Below, in pieces: positions 45,501 to 57,362 of a stretch of 64,000 bases of DNA. The stretch lies in the NCBI GenBank assembly GCA_036877525.1, contig JAZGTH010000015.1, forward strand, positions 9,868,501 through 9,932,500. The letters run 5' to 3'. The position numbers were made by a program, and so were the translations under genes. Positions within the stretch are counted from its first letter, which is position 1. Every line of letters starts with the position of its first letter. The stretch is from Chromobotia macracanthus (lineage: Eukaryota; Chordata; Actinopteri; Cypriniformes; Botiidae). The notes below the pieces were generated by a model, which did no database searches, was not told where the DNA came from, and saw only the letters and a program-made list of their open reading frames with translations.

Positions 45501-46154
45501 AGATTTAGATGCTATAATAACACAACAGTTGTGAAAACTACCACATAAACCAAGGTGTGTTTTTTTTCTTTCTTGAATGAAAGATCAGCATGCTTCGCTA
45601 TAGTGGTTTTCTTCAGAGGATAAAATTGTCGAACTAGTGAATGGTTTTACATTTTTGGCAAATTTTGAGAATGAACCCTTTCGAGAAACCTAATGAAGCA
45701 TCTGATGAGCATCCAAAAATGAAAGGCGGTTACAGCTCGACATGAGCCAAAGTGAATGTACTTGTCCTATCAGTTCTGTGTGGTGGGGTTTGAATTGATT
45801 AGGAGCCAGTGGAGTGGCACAGGATGAGTGGGAGGTGCTGATGAGAGGAGATGGAGGAGGAGGACAGGTACAGCTGAAACCCAGCGCTCTTCCAGCAGCC
45901 CTCCTCGCACCTCTCAGACACACGCTGTTGTGAAGAGAGAGATTCACTGACAAGCTGCACAATGCAGCATAACACCCAACACACACATTCAAACACAGAG
46001 ACACTCAAAAACCAACCTGCATTCTTTAAACAGAGTAAAGCACCGAACTTTTTGTGTAGTTTCACAGACAGATTATTATAGAACCACAGAAACAACTTGG
46101 ATTTTTAAAACAGGGGCATACAGGCACAGACATACTCAATCTCTTATTTGTTAC

Positions 46155-46174
46155 CACACACACACACACACACA
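46155..46174. repeat. (CA)n microsatellite and CA-rich surroundings
   Basis: Ten CA units, inside a wider CA-rich zone extending to about 46450. Confidence 0.9.
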
Positions 46175-49100
46175 CTTGCTTTCACACCACATCTGGTCTG
46201 TCCTCACACACACCGGATGCCAGAAAAGAAGCCGGATACACACTGTGCACATCAACACAATCTTCATGGACACTGATACACTCTCACAGCTGTCAGCTTC
46301 CTCCTGTGCCCGCCTCGGAACACACACACAGACACACACTTGCACAGAGTCTTGCAAGTGGACACTTGGCTTTTGACACTAATGTGTAATTTCAGGCACA
46401 GATGCACAAGGCAACCACACACACTCACGCACCCCGCACACAGACACACGTCATAAAATCTGAGACAGGGAGCGCATGTTCTCAAATGGCATACGTTTAA
46501 TGACAGTTACACTTGTGTGCACCCCAGCACTCCTCTGCATAGAAAGACAGCACACGCACACACACTGCAGTTAGACCACAATGCGACCTGTTGCAGATCG
46601 CTTCAGTTCAAGGGCATCTGGCAAGAAAATAAATGTAAATGTAATGGTTGTGGTATTGCCCCCACCTGCCCTCCACTGAAAAAACACTGTGACTTCTTGT
46701 CTGACACGGTCATTACTAAAGGTCAATGGGATTGTTGTTAACATGACAAAATGCCTGTCGTGGACCTACAATCTTTGACACAACTGCTGGGAAACAAGCA
46801 GTTAGGATTGTTATACAGGAGACAATGACTCCCGAAGCACAGCTTTATTGCGTAATTTGGGTTGTCGTGAAAACATGTTTGTTCACGTGTCACGATGTGT
46901 CATGAATCTGCGTTTATGAAAACACATGGAAGAGACATGAGGGGGTATGAAATAAATATCACATATGACATATAAATATGACAATTCTATCAAATAAAAA
47001 GGGAAAAAAATGCCTCAAAGCAACAGCATTAGAAGGTTTGATTATCATAAATTAAATCCTTTTATAAAATGTAATCCTCATTGGACAAAATCCTCGGCTA
47101 TGCCACACCCATCTCTTTACAGGTTTTTGAAGATTGTGTGTTGAGCTTTTTGGGTGATCTTATTAAACATGTAAAGTACCATGCTATTAATATGTATATG
47201 AGACTCAAGGTAATCTTTCTATGTAGCTTTTGTGCAATTGCCCCTAATTATCAAGTGTAGCAGGAAGAGAGATGATGAGAGAGAGAGAGGGAGAGAGAGG
47301 TGTCTGAGAAAGCAACAGGGGGGTGGGGGGGGGGCTTTAATTCCTGTACTTTTAATTAAAGTTTGTTGCAGCAAACTTGGAGGTAACAAAGTAAAAAATG
47401 TTTGGTGTCAGAGTAGCACCGAATTTACATTACTGCGTCACTACATTACTACGCAGCTTTGTGTGCTACTTTTCCCCTAAAACAGATGACAGTTGTTGCC
47501 CAATGAGACAGTTTCTCTCACGCTCGGCACACCATATTGTGAGTTAACCAGCAAATTATAGCTGTAATAACACAAGAACATTCTCCTCTCCTCAATCACG
47601 TAGACAGTAGATGTATAGATATTTCAAAACAAAAGCAGTGAGCATCCCTAAACACAGACTGTACATGGCATATAGTACCACGAATGGGTAAATATAACTC
47701 AAAATAAGAAAGGTTTGACCCTCAAGCGACAATCCATATTTAAGATATGAATAATTTATATGATTTAAATTACATGAGAGCAAACACTTGTTAAAAATAC
47801 AGTCATGCACAAACACACACTTGCTAACAACAGAGCCCATATACAGCAACCTGAGATTACTGATGTACCAGCATGCACACCTGTGCATCACACGCTTGAT
47901 TACACACACTCTTTTTCCCTAGCTTTCCTTACCTCAAACACACACACACAATACTACTGGACTGAGAATGAGGCCCTATGTACAACATAAAAAATGATTT
48001 GAACAAACAACCAGCGCTACAGTTTGTACTACAAAGGCATTTGTATTTTCATGCCGACATTTATTTAATTTTGAAAACACTGAAACAAAATGTGATTGTC
48101 AATTGATATCCAGTTGGATCCAGTCAGACATCATATGGTCAAGAAAGAAACATAGTTTGTTAACCCTTGCTTTAATAGCAATACAGTCTGTCAAAAATTA
48201 GTAAATGAGTGATTTCTTAAAGTTTGCATGAAAAGGAAGTTTCAACCGAATTCAGTGTTGTTACACAATTCAGATTAAAAAACAGAGAAACATTGCGCAT
48301 GGCTTGTTTCTTCCACTGGAAATTGATTGGATCTAGAAAAGCAGATTCAAAGCTTGCAGCAGACTGACTGTTGGAGGGGAGTGGTTAACAGCTCTGACTC
48401 CGCCCAAGCTGTCAGACCGACGTCATCAGAAAAGTAACATTCTAGAGGGGAAGTACATTTTAATGATTTTGATTAAAGATTACGAGGGCACATTCATTTA
48501 AAAAAAAATAATGACAGATAAATCATTTATAACAAACACTGCAATATTCCATAAAAAAAATGAATAATAATAAATTATGATTTCATTGTGACATGTCACC
48601 ATGTGACCATTCAGTCCTATGAATGACACAAAACACCCTACTGGCTTAAGAATGACTGGACGTCATTTGAAATTGTTTACACTGGTATACAGTACAGCAC
48701 AGTGAATCTCTTATTAGCTTGTCAGCTGTCATTGCTGAGCCTTGTTAAGACTGGATTACACAACCCAAGTTTAGTCCCAATTTATTTTTCAGCATTAGTC
48801 AGTGATAGCTGCTGTGACCCAGAGCCGGTCTGCAGATGCTGGCCCGAGTTGATAGGGTATGACTAGTACAGACTCTACAGATTTATTACCCTGACTGTGA
48901 TTCCATCTAGTCACAGGAAAACAAACCTATTTGGCATTTGAACCAACTTTAGAGCAAATCTCCTAGTGTATAGTTAGTGTGTGATACTCAGTCATTTGGA
49001 GATTTGTGATGCCCAGTGTTTTATTTATGTAGCTCTTTATAAAGTTGGCGAATGTGTGATACATTAAATATAAAATTAAGAATTAAATTTTGAAATACAA

Positions 49101-52100
49101 GTCATGTCGCTTAATCCAGCCTTTACTTGCAAGTACAAAAACACTTGCATGCAAATTTAAAACTAGACATATTATGCAAAATTTCCAAACGACTAAGCAG
49201 CATAGATCCTCTGACAACACAATCAATCATATCTGTGTACATGTATCAAACAGACCCAAGTGTTTCTGTTCCAGTTTTGATCTAAACCTTTAAAAGCATG
49301 TTTTCGTTCTCCATTCCTCCTCTCACCATTAACATAACATAGCATGCATTACTGGACAGAAATCTGTCAATGCAATCAATCGGCGCCTTGAATACACAGA
49401 GCCCAAAATGTCTCCTCAGGCTGGGTCACCATTATCCATGTCATTTCACTGCCCCTGAATCTCATCTTGTTTCACCCAACAGCTGCTGTACACATCCTTG
49501 CAATAGAACCACAGCAGCTCTCCACTTCACAGAAACAGAATCACAATACCGGTCTTATCGCTACAGACCTCCCAAAGGAAAAGCACAGCCTCGCTGGCTT
49601 GATATCCTGCCATTGTTATTGTACATCTGTCGATACCGTTTTATTGACTTGTCTTTGATTGGATATTGGAGATGACTGAATTGATGGATGCTGTGGGCGC
49701 TCAAAGTGTTATTTAGCTCAGATTAAGATTCAGCTGTCAGGTGAATTGTGTATGGAAGTGAGGGAAGTCTGGCAGGGATTTCCGTGGTAACTGTAAAGGA
49801 CCGCAGTTTTAGTTAGACCGAAATATCCGTGGTTACAGTAACCGTGGAGATGAATAAAAGGCAGGACTTAGCTTCCTGTGAAAATCATGGCTGTTAAAGA
49901 CCAGGATGCCAAAGAGTGCTATACTTTCTCTGTAAAAATTTCCTCATACCATGCTAACAGTTCCAGCTTTATGTTTAAATAACACCAATGTTGCTGTTTT
50001 CAGCTTTTTCACCAGCACAACGAATCATGCTAGAAGCACTCTCCCCCTGCTCGTATTGCTCCTTTACTACCGTTCTGGCTCAGCTTCAGCCTCAGCTGGG
50101 TAACACCATAAAACAGCAAGATCTCAGCCAGGTATGTGTATGTCTGTGTGTGAGTCATTGTTTGCTTGTGTATGTGGATCTGAATGTCTAAGTGACTGTG
50201 TGGTCCCATGTGCATTCCGTTTCTCCATCTGACCCTGAGCACCCAAAGTACGTCTGAGGTCTAATGTAAATTAGCGTGGCCTTTATCAATAGCAGGCCAG
50301 TCTATCCGCTGGGGAGCCAGGGGAGAGGAGAGCAGTGTAATCTTTTTCACACACCAGCTTATAATCTTGTTAAAAACTAATTGATGTTCTGTGTTAACGA
50401 GCTTTACCTTAATTAGTCACATTTAAGTGAACTGGGGATACTGAAAGGGGAGTTGGATGCAGTTTGGGGTACACTGGACTCATCAGTACAGCTACGTGAA
50501 CAAAAATAGTTGAAAAAAAGAAATATGGAATCAGATGCTGATGAGTTGCTGAGGGAAAAAGAGAGGGATGCAGCAGAGGAAAAGAGCACCAAAGAGAGAT
50601 GTGTGAAAAGAAGGAATCCTCCAGAGCCTGAAACCCCAAGGGAAGCAAAGATAGAGAGGATACAGCACAAAGGTAAAAGAGAAGATGCACTGAAAACAGA
50701 TGAAAATGAGAAAGAGCAAAAGAGAACTGCAAACGTTGATTCAGGCTGCTCTTAGATCTCAGCCTGCGCCCTCCAACCCTGTTCAGTCTCACACTCAGTT
50801 CTGCCTTCTTTTTCCATTTCTTCGCTTTCTTCCTCTCCTTCCCTTTCTACTATCCCACCCTTCTACTCTTTATTCCACTTCCATCCTTTTCAGTTCCTCC
50901 AGTAATATTTCTCTTTTCCATATCTTTCACTCCATGTCCTCTTCTTCTTGCCCAGCTACACCTGTATTTGCAAATACATATCTAGAACATCCTCTTCTCT
51001 GTATATTATTGTCTCTCACCTTCTTTCATTCTTTACTCTTTCATTCTTTCACTCCCCCTCCTCTACAGTAAAGCCTGGAAAGCAGCTGTACAGACCACTG
51101 GAGTAAAGCTGTATTGACACTAAATGCAACACATTAACATTACTGTGCGCATTACGGTACTGCAGGGTGTGTGTGCAGTTCTTGATGGATCATGTGCCAA
51201 GTATCTATAACACATTCAATAAATGAGAAGGTTACTATTTGTCTCATTTATCTTTTTATCTATAGAGAATAAATTTGGCTACAGCTCACAGCCTGTGGAA
51301 ATATAGCCTTAGGGTGGCAGATGAATATAATGTGAGACTTAACAAATGACAGTCAGGTCAAATTCAACAAAATGCTGCACAAAAATATGTAATGCAATTA
51401 AAAGGTTTTCTGTGTATGATAGAGATCAGCACTGATCTCAGGCCTGTCTTAGTGGACATTAAGACCCTATATTCCTTCTGCAGTACTCCATGCTCCATCA
51501 TTACAGCCTTAAGTTAGGCACAAGAAGGGAAAAACTTATTATGGAATATGCAGCAGCAGCCACATATAAACGATTTTGCTTCATCTAAACGCCAAAGGTT
51601 TGATATATATTGCAAGAGAAAAACTGTGGGCCTATCCTGGGTTCATATGAAATTAACACAATGAGCACTGCTCATAAATCTCGCTGATCATCTATTAAGA
51701 AGCTAATGGCCAGACTTGGAGAAATTACAGCAATAGACGGCGCGTGTATGCAGAATTTTTAATAATCTGTCAAATAAAAAACACTTTCAAAATGATACGT
51801 TGTTAAAATAAGCATGCATGGTGCCGACATGCCAAGAGTATTTCTCTCTCTCAAATACACTGCGAGTCACTGATAACTGTGCTAAGTAAAACTGATAAAT
51901 CCGCAGTTTACATACACAACTGGAAAGGAGCAGCCTGACAGCGCAGCACAGCAACACGGTCATTCGCTGTACAGCGCACGGACAAGGCGTTTCAAACACG
52001 TTTAATATTCACACGTTTTACTCTTCTTGTTTATACGAAAATCACTAATTGTACCCGCAGACTGCGCGTGTCCCAGGCGCGTGCGGCGGTGCGCTTGTGC

Positions 52101-52434
52101 GTTTCTGCGTGTTGCCGTAACCTGTCCGCGCATCTGTGCCGCAAGAGTGTTAGAAAAGTCGAAGGATGTGCCGTGCGAGCGCGTCTGACTGAGGAACAAG
52201 TGGGGTTATAACGGCTGGCATATGTGCGGGTGCAGCAATGACAGAAGGGTCAAACCCCGCGCGCGACGACCGTATCCATCTCTCTATCGCGTGCCATCCG
52301 TCTTTTCCACATACAGCGCATCAAAGCACCCTCACCCGGAACCCGCCGGTGCGCTGTTAGTGGTATGTCTCCGCTCCACGCATTCAGTCAAGTCCGTGCA
52401 GATGCGCGGCGGTATTTATTAAACTGTTACTTAC

Positions 52435-52800
52435 TGTGTTCTTACGTCCCCCGTCTCTCCTTTCGGCCCTCCATTCTCTTCACATCATTCCCCTCGACGT
52501 ATCCTTTATGCGCTTTCTTCGGGGAAAATACACCCAGAAATATATATATATTCTACATGTATTCAATTTTCTCGAGCTCTCTCTACCTATCTCCCTCCTC
52601 TCTCTCCCACTATCTCTCCCTCTCTCTCCCTCTCTCTCTTTCTCCGCTCTTTTGTTAAAATTCAGTATATGCGCCTCGTCACCTAGCAACCGTCAACCTC
52701 CCTCTCTCGCCTCTCTCTCTCTCTCTCTCTCCATCACCAGCGACACGTGTTGAATGCTAAACTTAGCGGTGTGGAATAATATTAATAACTGGGTGGCTTG
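52435..52800 (-). other. grin2d: Possible grin2d 5'UTR exon, minus strand
   Basis: Exon 1 of the coding sequence has an upstream acceptor, so an untranslated exon must exist. Minus-strand donors aacaca|gtaagt (edge 52435) and gggggac|gtaaga (edge 52446) at the margin of the CpG-rich block are the best placed I found. The upper boundary is unknown and given only roughly. Splicing would span a 13.6-kb intron. Confidence 0.25.
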
Positions 52801-52904
52801 AGGTCTCTTCCTCTGCCTCCCTCCCCACGCGCACGCATGCACTCCTCCCCTCTCTCTCGCATATAATCATGTAATATAAATATTTACTAGAGCCACTCGG
52901 CCCT

Positions 52905-53135
52905 CTGTTGCATGCCCCCCGCAGCCCCCCTTGGCGTCTCACTTCCCTCCCGTCATCCCGTACTGCGAATCAATGGTGCCGTATCACCGCTTCTGCTTTT
53001 CTGGGCGAACCGCGAGGTGTGCGTCCATCACACTGCCCGCCCGCCGACATGCGAATGCTACAACACTGTATCTATACAGCGTGGACAGGCGAAAATACGC
53101 ACTGGCCGTTTACGTGTCCGCGCTTTTGTTTATTG
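52905..53135 (+). other. Possible untranslated first exon, plus strand
   Basis: From about 30 bp after TATAAATA (52875-52882) to a strong donor TTATTG|GTGAGT. It is CpG-rich and open in more than one frame, with no recognisable protein, so the coding status is unknown. It could be an upstream exon of pitpnc1 (coding start 4.2 kb away) or of an unrelated transcript. The purine-rich sequence before the pitpnc1 ATG lacks a convincing acceptor, which weakens the link. Confidence 0.25.
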
Positions 53136-54964
53136 GTGAGTAATCGTTGCTTACGCCAAGGAAATGATCCGTGAATTAAGCTGGCTGGTGGCTGCGCTAT
53201 AGTATCAATGCTATGTTTTTTGAAGAAACTATTATGTGTTTTGTTAAGTGCTGTTAATAAAAAGATCATTTGACGACGGTTGCTTTCCTCTGCGCTCCTT
53301 TTTTATCCGTGAGCTTGTTCACTTACCAATTGCTTAATAAATCAACTTAACGCGTTTTATTTAGTGGGCTCAAATGATTGGGAAGGTCACTCCTTACTAA
53401 ATCCCAGCGTGACGCAGCGCTATTGATGAAATACCGTTCAGCCTTTTAAAGCATATGATGCTGGTCCGTTTTCTCCTGCCTCCACTGAAAAAATCTATTA
53501 GTCTCTGTATAATCTCTCTGCAATAGCTTACACTGGATGCGAATCAAACAATCTTGGCGTGTTTTTCTAGATCTTCTGTCAACTGGCACATAAGAGACGC
53601 TGTAAAACTCTCCCTCATTCCATCCCTTGAGTATGCAATAGCTATTTCCATTCATAACCGTTCCATTATTACAGTATTTTATCAGGTCATTACAATACAG
53701 CAAGGGGACCCGTCCTCTAGTTATCAAGTTGTACTTACACACATCATTTATCAGTTTGATTCCCATAGGGCAGCAACAGTCATCAGCTGAATATATTTTG
53801 CCACATAAACTGTCTAAGCCAATGAGTGTGATTTCAAAGTGAGCATAAAATGACCTTTTGCGCTCTCTCTCTTTGTATATGTGTCCTGTTGTTTGAGTTA
53901 TAGCTCAGAGCACAACAGATGAGTAAACATTGATAGTCACAAGTAAATCCTATCAAATCAGATTGGGGAATGCAAAGGCTACACTCCCTTCCTCCCTCTT
54001 GATTCCCTCCCTCTCCCCCTGTTCTCTCTTTCTGCTGGTGTTTCTTTCTCTCTTCCTATACTCACAAAGTCTGATTAAAGTTGATAAAGAAAAATCCCCT
54101 TTAATCAAACAGCAAATGATGGAATTGAGCTGCTGTGATTTTTACTTGTGCAACTCTTGGATTTTTGCCAGAAGTTTGTACTGGGCCTTCGGAATTGTAT
54201 TGAAGGTTAATACAGGGCTTGGGATAATAATAAGGACAATGACATGGCATCTGGCTTTAGTGTTGAATAAAACAAATAGACACAAGGGAGAAGCTGAGAA
54301 GAAGCTAATAGGAGAACTAAAGAGAAAGACTGCTTAGGGGAAGATGCAGAGGAGTTAGAGCCCTGTTGAGTGCAACACAGACTTTCGCACTGGGAGACCT
54401 CATCGACAACTGAATTTTTTCTAGGTCTGAGCTGTAATAGAAAATACCCAAGTACTTTTGCGCAATAGCTGTCACTGAGTTTCTGAAAAGAATAGGGCTA
54501 ATCCTATACAGGGTCCTCACAGAGCGGCTCCGTTCAAATCCGCTACATTTCATTTCTTGAATAAATTTTTTCTCCCTTTTTTTTGCAGTGAGACTGAATT
54601 CTGTCTCTTACTGAGCCCATGTTAAATGGGAAATCACATGGACCCAGCTGGCTCATAATTAGACTTTCAGTAAAGAAAAAATTACAACGACACATTCATT
54701 TTTGTAAGCAGTTAAAAGATTGGCCAACCTTATAATCGCAAGTTAATGTAACACACAAACGTAACCTTTTTTTCCCCTGTATGAACCAGCATTGTGAATT
54801 TCTAACGCTTTCTGGGTGAATAATTCTTTTTAAGGCTTAACTTCTAGTTTGTGTTGGTTATGTGTTGTTGTGCTCACAGGGAGTCTCATAGAATACATGA
54901 GCCTACATTCCCTAAGGCAATTTTTCTGATTACTTATAATTCCATTTAAAAAGTATTACTTTCA

Positions 54965-55315
54965 CTAAACAGCTACATCCATGGCTAATGATGGCAAAAT
55001 GCTGCATTTTTCAAAATTCCTCTTTCTCTCTGAAGAGGTATTCGACAGGGTCAGACAAAGATTCAACAACAAGATTGAAGCTCCTTCATCATCTGCGACA
55101 CCAGGAGTTAGGGCTTTATCCCACTGTGTGCTGAAGTTCTCAGAAATATGAGTTAAAAGCCCCAACCAATCAGTTCTCTCAGCTGGCTTAAGATTCAGCA
55201 CCCCAGTCATGAAGTGTGCATAACTATTCTGTCCTTTCTTCTTTATTATGTTAAACTCTGGAATAAATAAATCAATCCAAAGCTTTAAATGATGTTCAAA
55301 CTGCTCTTGGCACAT
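54965..55315 (-). other. Unidentified 116-codon open frame
   Basis: The deduced peptide has balanced, protein-like composition (for example EQFEHHLKLWIDLFIPEF and ERTDWLGLLTHI) and no low complexity, unlike most other frames here. I recognise no family. It lacks clear splice sites or a promoter and could be a remnant of a mobile element or processed gene, or chance. Confidence 0.2.
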
Positions 55316-56165
55316 CTACTGATACAACTTTATCATTTTATTGTTCCAATAAACATATGATGCCAAATTGCTTTACAAACTGACAAAATCACTGTCAGCA
55401 GACTGACCTCATGACCTGTATTTAAATGTCTGTAAATATAAGAATGAAAAATACATGCAACATGGACTGAATGAATAAATAATCATTCACATCATCTCTG
55501 TGGTGAACACAGCTGGTCAACCATCTCTCACAGTCTCATTCAGAACACAGCAGGCTTGACTGGCTTGTATTCAGTCCTCCTTTGTCTCCCCTCACTTTTC
55601 TTTTTCTTGGTTTTAATTCTGTTCCACACACATACCAACACTTGCACGCAGGCGACTCATACCTCAACCTAAAACAAGACATACTGACTGTCACAGTCTA
55701 CAAGATGATGGGTTTAAGTTTAGCCTAATCCAGTTATACTAGTCACAGTGAAACCAAAACCATCGGTCTGTAGCTACAGGCGATCAGATTGCAAAGAGGG
55801 GGTGGGTTTCCTGAGTGAGGTATAAGATATTTCATAGACTTCCACTTTTGATGAAGAGAAGTTTTAACTTCCTTGAAGTCTAGAAAAATATCATCAGAAC
55901 TTTATTAATATTAGTTTAGAAATAAAGGAAGCTTTAGAGCCATTAACAGTGACTTTCCATTGACTGTTGTTTTTATCCCAAGTTGATGCAGTTTCATACC
56001 TCCTAAGTCTAAACCTCTCAGAAACCTTTATGCATTTTATGCATGTTATTAAGTCACTTTTTATTTGGCTGATCTGCAAGTAGATCATTCAGGTTCCGCT
56101 ATTTATATGGGGCATCAATGAAAGAATTGTGGGGCCAGGCACCTCCCACCTCACCCCAAAGACAG

Positions 56166-56202
<37 letters not shown>

Positions 56203-56450
56203 TTATGTTTCTATGCTTTGTGAGGACTTTCCACAGACATGACTTTTATATTGTACAAACTGTATATTCTATCCCCTAACTCTTATCCTATCCCTAAACC
56301 TAACCCTCACAGAAACCTTGTGCATTTTTACATTTTCAAAAAAGCATCAATTAGTATGTTTAGTAATCAATTTTCCAGGGACCACTGGCAAGTCCCCACA
56401 ATGTAGGTGTGTGTGACTTTTACCATTCTTGTGGGGACAATTGGTCACAT
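56166..56450 (+). repeat. (CA)n tract plus adjoining interspersed repeat
   Basis: CA run at 56166-56203, then tttgtgaggactttccacag, ttgtacaaactgtatattct, cctaaacctaaccctcacag and gcatttttacattttcaaaa, ending near cttgtggggacaattggtca. I recognise this order from a repeat common in cyprinid introns and next to CA repeats. Family not assigned; no coding content. Confidence 0.7.
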
Positions 56451-57122
56451 ACGCACGCACGCATGCGCACACGTGCGCACACACACACACATCCTGACCT
56501 TAGACTGAGCTGGTTGATGCAGCAGTGTGCTTTTTGTATTGCAAACACAAGGCGATTGCTCAATGTGGGCAAAGTAAAGTTATATTGACATATTGAGAGA
56601 GCAGGACAAAAACCAGAGAGAAAGTAGGATTGAGAGTGAGTGAGGAGATCAAACAGACCAGAGAGCTGGAAACCAGCAGAGAGAAGTCAAGTCAGGTAGA
56701 GGGTGGAGGAAAAGGGTGAAATGAACGAGGGAGGAAAAAAAGAAACAGATAAGCACAGGAGGGAAAAGCAGAACTGAAAAAGGGGAGGGCAGAAGGAGGG
56801 GCCAATACATGGCAAGGTTACACATGAAAACCGCAGTCTGTTTTCTTCTATGACAAAAACAGAAAGAGAGAAGTAGAGAAACAGAGTTTTGCTTTTAACA
56901 ACCAAATCTACACATTTACATTAAAGATAAATTAAAAACAGAGTGGGGGAGCTGAATGCTGACTGAGGGAGAGAGTGCATTCATGATTCAAAACACCAGG
57001 AGAAAGACAGACCGAAAGAGAAACAAAACAGTTGAGAGAAAGAGAGAGTATGACAGCAACAAAATAAATACAACGGACAGCCTACAAATTGGCAGACTTT
57101 ACCGGACCAGACGCAGTCTGAC

Positions 57123-57126
<4 letters not shown>

Positions 57127-57153
<27 letters not shown>
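57127..57153. repeat. (GA)n run in the presumed pitpnc1 5'UTR
   Basis: About 13 GA units, 160 bp before the start codon. Confidence 0.95.
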
Positions 57154-57156
<3 letters not shown>

Positions 57157-57314
57157 TGATTTCAGAAGTGCAACTGTAGCATTCAAGAGCGTGACACTGC
57201 TTAAGAGTTTCAACTGCTGACGTACGTTTGAAAGTTGGAAACAGTCGATTAGGAAATACAGTCTGCCTGAAAAACAAAGACGAGGATAGAAAACAAATCT
57301 CATACACCTGAACC

Positions 57315-57362
57315 ATGTTGATAAAGGAATATCGGATATGTATGCCTCTTACTGTCGATGAG
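57315..57362 (+). CDS. pitpnc1: pitpnc1 exon 1 (start codon)
   Basis: Codons 1-16, MLIKEYRICMPLTVDE, ending GATGAG|GTAAGT in phase 0. The Kozak context is aaccATGt with A at -3. The 5'UTR upstream is purine-rich, without a convincing splice acceptor, so transcription may start locally. Confidence 0.93.

Larger units (their letters stand above)
38799..51939. other. Region upstream of the grin2d coding start: 5'UTR intron and/or intergenic
   Basis: No coding exon is recognisable on either strand. The acceptor at 38799-38801 implies that part of this is an intron of grin2d interrupting its 5'UTR. Repeats present: a Tc1-like MITE (39217-39717), CA runs (39866-39894, 46155-46174) and a V-type SINE (42394-42583). 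A restrictive-element half-site candidate lies at 44615-44635. Confidence 0.6.
51940..53170. promoter_or_regulatory. CpG-rich block, candidate divergent promoter for grin2d (-) and pitpnc1 (+)
   Basis: The only clearly CpG-rich stretch in the window (gcgcgtgtcccaggcgcgtg, ccccgcgcgcgacgaccg, gcgcggcgg), between the divergent genes. Minus-strand splice donors GTAAGT (exon edge 52435) and GTAAGA (52446) and a plus-strand donor GTGAGT (exon edge 53135) point outward from it. A plus-strand TATAAATA at 52875-52882 would place a start site near 52905. Pyrimidine-rich (CT)n DNA (about 52575-52735) lies between. Promoter activity and gene assignment are inference. Confidence 0.45.
53171..57314. other. 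Region between the CpG block and the pitpnc1 start codon
   Basis: Mostly AT-rich, without a recognised exon. It holds an unidentified minus-strand open frame (54965-55315), a CA tract with an adjoining interspersed repeat (56166-56450) and a (GA)n run (57127-57153). The last 150 bp before the ATG are probably 5'UTR, with a CRE-like TGACGTAC at 57218-57225. Confidence 0.55.

Noticed and set aside
50510..50755. 81-codon charged open frame (plus strand)
   Set aside because: Purine-rich sequence without splice signals or family resemblance; low-complexity chance frame.
52912..53143. Small protein gene in the CpG-rich block
   Set aside because: Several frames are open at once, as expected for CpG-rich DNA; none is recognisable and start-codon contexts are weak.
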